Below are positions 59,664 to 64,000 of a DNA stretch of 64,000 nucleotides, one piece after another. Made by a program: the position numbers and the translations under genes. Position 1 is the stretch's first letter. Each line of letters opens with the position of its first letter. This stretch comes from Ustilago trichophora (Eukaryota; Basidiomycota; Ustilaginomycetes; Ustilaginales; Ustilaginaceae): NCBI GenBank assembly GCA_900323505.1, contig OOIN01000001.1:1302001-1366000 (forward strand), read 5' to 3'. The notes beneath the pieces were generated by a model, which made no database searches, was not told the DNA's origin, and worked only from the letters and a program-made list of their open reading frames with translations.

Positions 59664-61221
59664 ATACGCAGTGCCTGGCCAGCTCGCTGTCCGCAAGGGT
59701 ATGGAGCTGGTGGTCTTTCGTGTTCTCGGTCTCGTTTGCATTCTTTACTTTTCATCCTGTCAAGGCAAACGCATGGCTTGGTGGTTCAGCCGTGTGTTTG
59801 TGTCATCTTCATCCCACTGCGCTCGTCAAGAGTGTAGTTCCACCAAAACAGTCATATGCACCTACCAACGATGCAATCACTTGTACATCATCAGTACTCT
59901 TTCTCTCACCCCCCCAAAAAAGAGACTTGGCAATCACAAAACGACCCATACTCTTGTTGCTACCATATGACTTGTTTTGCAGGGCGATGTTTCGACTTCT
60001 TTTGAAGCGTGTAGACCGTAGTAGAGCTTTTTGAGATCTGAGCATCGATGGATTCAGAGAGGGCGAGTGTGTTGGATTTTTTGGTCGTCGGTTGTGATCT
60101 ACCTTCGACGTAACACTTTTTCGTGGGCGGGCTTTGCGCCGTAAAACTCGTCAAGACTCGGCTGATGCCGCAACATCGGGAAACTGCAAGAGAAGAATCC
60201 GAAATCTCAGATCTACATGTTGAAGCTCGAGCCGAGGACCCCTGGCCTCTGTTTAGTCTGTTTCCAGCTTGTCGCCTTGCTAGCTTGGTGTCAATGAGAC
60301 GGTGCGCTCCGTGCTGGTATGCGGTCCCGAGCAGGTTGATGAACTGCATGACCACAGCTGCTTTCAAGCTGAAGGTACAAGGAGGCGATGCTCCTTGAGC
60401 AAAAGGTGAAGATCGTTCGAGATGCAGCTTTTGCTGTGTGACATGTGAGGCGAGACCCTAGCTTAGCTAGAGATGCATGTGAGACTTTGCGCTAGAAGTT
60501 TAAGTTTGGCAATGCTTGCTCTTCCGTCCCTTGCGCTGCTCAAGTCTAGCTTTTGATACAGGGTGGCGCTGCTTGCCGCCTTGAAGGAAGGATGGTCGGT
60601 ATATGAACTGAATCAATCAAGGAAAAAAATCCGCTGTCGCCGCCGCCTCCACAGCTGAGGTTCAAAAGATGTCGAGCGTGTGACACTGTGACTGCATTTC
60701 ACACATTTGTCTCGCATTAGCCCGCACTAGAGGTACAAGATCATCTCAGTTCATTTTCGACCTCTTTGCGCCCTTTGCTTCTTCATCCTCCTTTCGTCCA
60801 TCGCAGCTGCTTGCTTCGAGCAGAGGAGAACGCTCTCGACCAACGCGACATCGAAACGGCACATTCAACAAATTGTTGGCGTAGAAGCTGCGTTGGGCAT
60901 CGCCGCACCGTGCTTTCATCTCATTTCGACCCACCATCATCACTTTCCAGCAGAACGCATCACGCTCCTTTTGCCAGTTCCGTAGGCGCTCAGACACTTT
61001 CTACCCGCCGGTCTGCTTCGATTCCTGCCCCATCTCGATCGAAAACCATCCCAAAACATACAACCAGATCCACGTCACTCGTCCATGCTCGCATCGTGCA
61101 CGGGGCTCCTTGCAAAACACGTCTAGACCATCTTCTTCCTACACATAGAAAGTAGGGCAGGGAACCTGCTGCCTCCACACAGTCACTTCCTATCAGGGGC
61201 GGCACTGTGCGCTCGATCGCC
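59664..61221. other. Intergenic region between uS9 and DENND6-like genes
   Basis: 1,558 bases with the uS9 3' UTR (T-rich near 59730) and the promoter and long leader of the next gene. No supported gene or RNA. Confidence 0.5.
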
Positions 61222-64000
61222 ATGCCTGCTTCCCACGGCACGCTGTCCCCCTCCACTACGGGCGATGGCGATCTCGGCTTACTCGCCATGGAGTCCCGAT
61301 CGCCGTCTACCTCCTTCGATGTCACCAACGATCAAGCTCGCGCTCGAATCGCCAACCTCAGCGCAATTCCCACGTATCCAAGTCCGACATCGGCCGCCTT
61401 CTCCACCATGATTTCCAACACCCCTTCTGCCCGTTCGGTGGGGACGCCCAATACGAGCAACAGGGCTTCGGGCAACGCAACACCCGAGCGCGCTACGGCC
61501 CAACGCGTGGCGACCTCGGTCAACGACAACCCAGCGTCATCGGCTCCAGGACCCAACTTGACTTCATCAACCACTTCATCTCGTTTCCAAGCCATCTCGT
61601 TGCAAGACGAGCTTTCCAAGCAGCAGCACCCGTCCGAGAGCAATCACGTTGCCGCCGCATCTCCTCCATCTGCCCTTTCGATCTCGAGTCGCGACACACT
61701 GCATCAGCCCTCCAACAGCATCTCCTCGGCCAGCTCCATCTACACCTCGGCTGCCGAGAGCCCTGTCGAATCCGTCAAACGAGGGCCTCCTTCCGCCATC
61801 TCTCCCATCCCTGCCACTTCAGCAGCAGCATCGACAGAATTAGCAGCTGCGCTGAACTCTCCGACAGAATCCACTTCGTCCGCACCACGCACCTCCGTCT
61901 CGCAACAAAGCATCGCTTCCACGTCCACCATCACTCAAGCCCGTCTCCCAACCTCGCGCTCCTTGGCTTCCAGTTTCTCGGCAGAAAAGCAGGCCATGAG
62001 CGTAGAACAGGAGCTCGACGCTGATCTCGAGTCAGAGACCAACTCGGCGCCAGGGCACGACTCAACTTTGCGATCGAGGAATAGCGCCGCTGCTGCTCGC
62101 TCCTCGAGGCGCAGTCGGAGGTCTGGCATACCTGCATTGCAGGATCGTCTTCCAGTCGGAGAAGGAGGTCCCTCAGCGCCGCCGCGCAACGCATCCTTCC
62201 GCGACGCTTCAAAGCGCTTGTCGACGGGGGTTGGGCACGGTGATCTGGGCGTGGATGCGTACTCTTCCTCTGGTGTCGGTCCGTCGTCTCCATCCATGAC
62301 GAGCTTCCTCGATCTCGATTCGCCCAGAACGTCAGAATCCAGCACTACCGGCAGATACTCGGTCCCAAGCAGAAGGGCCTCTCTCCACGCTTCGTCGCCT
62401 AGAACCACCACACATCCCATCGACGCCGCAGGCGCTGCCTCAACTACGCAGAGGAGCAACAATGCATCTACGAGCTCCTCTACAGGGCAACCGTATCTCA
62501 GCCAGGCCAACTCTCGACCCGCTTCAAGCGGTGGCAAAGCCGCATTCGCCAACGCAACCACAACCAAGGCCGATTTCTCAAAATCTGCCTCAACCGCTAC
62601 AATCAGCTCCCTCAATCTCGACCGCGAAGCCATGCAGCGCTGGGTCCTTTCCGTCGGCTGTGTCAATTTTGACCTTGAACTCGGACCTGATCTCGAGTTT
62701 CTCTATCCTCCCCTCGGCATCAGTCGCGAGGAGAGGGACAACATTGCATTCTCCTCTTTCCCCGATACCTCGATCTTTGACGATGGCTCGCTGGTCTTCT
62801 CTTGGCGAGTGCGTGAGGTTCCACTCGACTCGTCCGGGTCGGAACCTCCGACGATCAAGAGTCTCAACGATGCACTGCAGCCTGCGTCGACGACGACGGT
62901 GGGGGATGAAGAGACGCCCCGGCCCTCGATGAACAAGGCGGCGCTGCAGAATGCGATGCGCAAGAAGAAGGAGGCGGAGAAGAATGGCAATCTATCGGTG
63001 CCTACGAGCCCGACGAGTCCCACCACATCGGGTTTCAGGGATTCTTCGGCTTCGTCAACGACTAGCTCGCACGCGCTGTCCAGGCAGGCGTCGGATGCGA
63101 ACATGCACAATGGAGCGGCGGGGACGGGGACGATGACGTCGACAACGTCGTTCCACGAGAGGCTCACTCAGAAGCTCTTCTCCTCCGGCTCGGCTGGCAT
63201 GGCAAGACATTTCTCGCATGATCGTCACAGCAGTATGAGCTCTGCTTCTGCCGATGATGAGGGCGAGACCGCCATCTCGACCGCATCTGTCGGCGCTGCG
63301 GCAGGGTCCAATGCTTCCCCAGCCGGCAGCTCCATTTCGCAACCCTCCATCACCACCTCGGAAGTGATCGCACCCAAAAAGGCAGGCAACAGCACCTCGA
63401 GCAGCTACATCTACGGCTACGTCTTCTTCCGACAGAAGCGCGACCCTACCAACCGTCGTGGCTACTTTCAAAAGTCTGTCGTCATTTTATCGCATCTTCC
63501 ACTTGTTGGACTTTTCAGCGAAGTGGTAGCCCGCCTTGGACCGCTCTACTTTGAGCATGGAATGTCGATGTTCGAAGCGTTTGCCAACGATATTATGGCC
63601 TGGCCTGCGCCGCAACCGGGAACCATTCTCACCTTGCCCCTGCTGGGAAGCATAGTGACGGCGGCAATCCCGTTCGGACAGCAACCGCAGAACTCGCCCA
63701 ATGTCGAATCCGCCCCCATGCTGGCTTCTCTCTCTTCCTCCTCCGCCAACTCCAATACCGGTGGCGGGTTTAGAAATGCAGCTGCGACCATGACCATCCG
63801 TTCGCGCACTCGCCAATCCTCTGCCAATCGAGAACTGCCCGAGCCTCTGATCGGTCCCGAAGGTCCTCTCTTAGCCTCGATCCCTGCCACCACCTTGTTC
63901 GATACCTTCAAAGAAGCACTACCGGACCTGTGGCTTCTGTGGGAATGTGTACTTCTCGCCGAACCCATCTTGGTCATCGGTCCGGAACCAAAGATTGCAT
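61222..64000 (+). CDS. DENND6-like DENN-domain protein (3' end beyond window)
   Basis: The 5' ~926 codons of a longer gene; the frame has no stop before the window ends. The first ~465 residues are Ser/Thr/Ala-rich disorder. The DENN N-lobe then begins: RWVLSVGCVNFDLELGPDLE (~472-491), a disordered insertion, then IYGYVFFRQKRDPTNRRGYF (~730-749), QKSVVILSHLPLVGLFSEVV, DIMAWPAPQPG and LWLLWECVLLAEPILVIGPEP near the truncation. These blocks align with human DENND6A ([30 protein letters not shown] and LWELVLLGEPLVV), a Rab14 exchange factor. A role as Rab GEF in endosomal trafficking is inferred. ATG 61222 is the first in a frame with clean leader upstream. Confidence 0.8.
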   Translation, partial: MPASHGTLSPSTTGDGDLGLLAMESRSPSTSFDVTNDQARARIANLSAIPTYPSPTSAAFSTMISNTPSARSVGTPNTSNRASGNATPERATAQRVATSVNDNPASSAPGPNLTSSTTSSRFQAISLQDELSKQQHPSESNHVAAASPPSALSISSRDTLHQPSNSISSASSIYTSAAESPVESVKRGPPSAISPIPATSAAASTELAAALNSPTESTSSAPRTSVSQQSIASTSTITQARLPTSRSLASSFSAEKQAMSVEQELDADLESETNSAPGHDSTLRSRNSAAAARSSRRSRRSGIPALQDRLPVGEGGPSAPPRNASFRDASKRLSTGVGHGDLGVDAYSSSGVGPSSPSMTSFLDLDSPRTSESSTTGRYSVPSRRASLHASSPRTTTHPIDAAGAASTTQRSNNASTSSSTGQPYLSQANSRPASSGGKAAFANATTTKADFSKSASTATISSLNLDREAMQRWVLSVGCVNFDLELGPDLEFLYPPLGISREERDNIAFSSFPDTSIFDDGSLVFSWRVREVPLDSSGSEPPTIKSLNDALQPASTTTVGDEETPRPSMNKAALQNAMRKKKEAEKNGNLSVPTSPTSPTTSGFRDSSASSTTSSHALSRQASDANMHNGAAGTGTMTSTTSFHERLTQKLFSSGSAGMARHFSHDRHSSMSSASADDEGETAISTASVGAAAGSNASPAGSSISQPSITTSEVIAPKKAGNSTSSSYIYGYVFFRQKRDPTNRRGYFQKSVVILSHLPLVGLFSEVVARLGPLYFEHGMSMFEAFANDIMAWPAPQPGTILTLPLLGSIVTAAIPFGQQPQNSPNVESAPMLASLSSSSANSNTGGGFRNAAATMTIRSRTRQSSANRELPEPLIGPEGPLLASIPATTLFDTFKEALPDLWLLWECVLLAEPILVIGPEPKIA

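Overview
The window is nuclear DNA of a basidiomycete, most likely a smut fungus (Ustilaginales: Ustilago, Sporisorium or Pseudozyma type). The evidence is gene style. Genes are densely packed on both strands, 19 of the 24 coding regions are uninterrupted, the few introns have GTAAGT/GTGTGT donors and CAG or TAG acceptors, codon third positions are GC-rich, many proteins carry long Ser/Ala/Pro-rich disordered tails, and the gene set is fungal (cell-wall-integrity MAPK, Hul5-type HECT ligase, Tps1, calcipressin). The species is not resolved. I see no plasmid, phage, CRISPR array, insertion sequence, rRNA or convincing tRNA.

Layout. 0-12 kb: a very long HD-domain phosphohydrolase fusion (+), a mitochondrial MidA/NDUFAF7-like methyltransferase (+), and a convergent Hul5/UBE3C ubiquitin ligase (-). 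12-18.4 kb: a glutathione S-transferase-like protein (+), an L-arabinitol/xylitol/sorbitol dehydrogenase with one intron (+), and a convergent Dhr2/DHX33-type DEAH helicase (-). 18.4-20.5 kb is a 2.1-kb non-coding region ahead of the Slt2/Mpk1-type MAP kinase (+). 22-29.4 kb: a Ca3427-like periplasmic-binding-protein-fold protein (-), capping protein alpha (+), a GMC oxidoreductase (-), and the closely spaced pair calcipressin and pICln (-). 30-35.3 kb: ribosomal protein eL36 with a 948-base intron (+) and an FN3/coiled-coil protein (-). 35.3-37.7 kb is a 2.4-kb non-coding region. 37.7-46.8 kb: an AiiA-like metallo-beta-lactamase (+), Tps1 (-), glycine cleavage T protein (-), a CCDC137-like nucleolar protein (+), and proline iminopeptidase (+). 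46.9-64 kb: a NUFIP1-like zinc-finger protein (-), an SHPRH/Irc20-like SNF2-RING protein (+), mitoribosomal uL4m (-), ribosomal uS9 (+), and a DENND6-like protein (+) cut by the window end.

Most genes are housekeeping and there is no obvious metabolic or effector cluster. One loose theme is ribosome and snoRNP biogenesis: eL36, uS9, uL4m, the Dhr2/DHX33-type helicase, CCDC137-like and NUFIP1-like. The most distinctive observations are four. (1) A two-part promoter element (CACGTG, then AGCCAGATT 10 or 11 bases on) is shared by the two cytosolic ribosomal-protein genes. (2) The HD phosphohydrolase is fused to a ~1,450-residue N-terminal region that may hide an internal promoter. (3) A TACAGTAC-type motif recurs in intergenic DNA and is densest ahead of the MAP kinase. 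(4) A 24-base inverted repeat lies at 27.1-27.2 kb. I did not find a convincing new multi-gene system.
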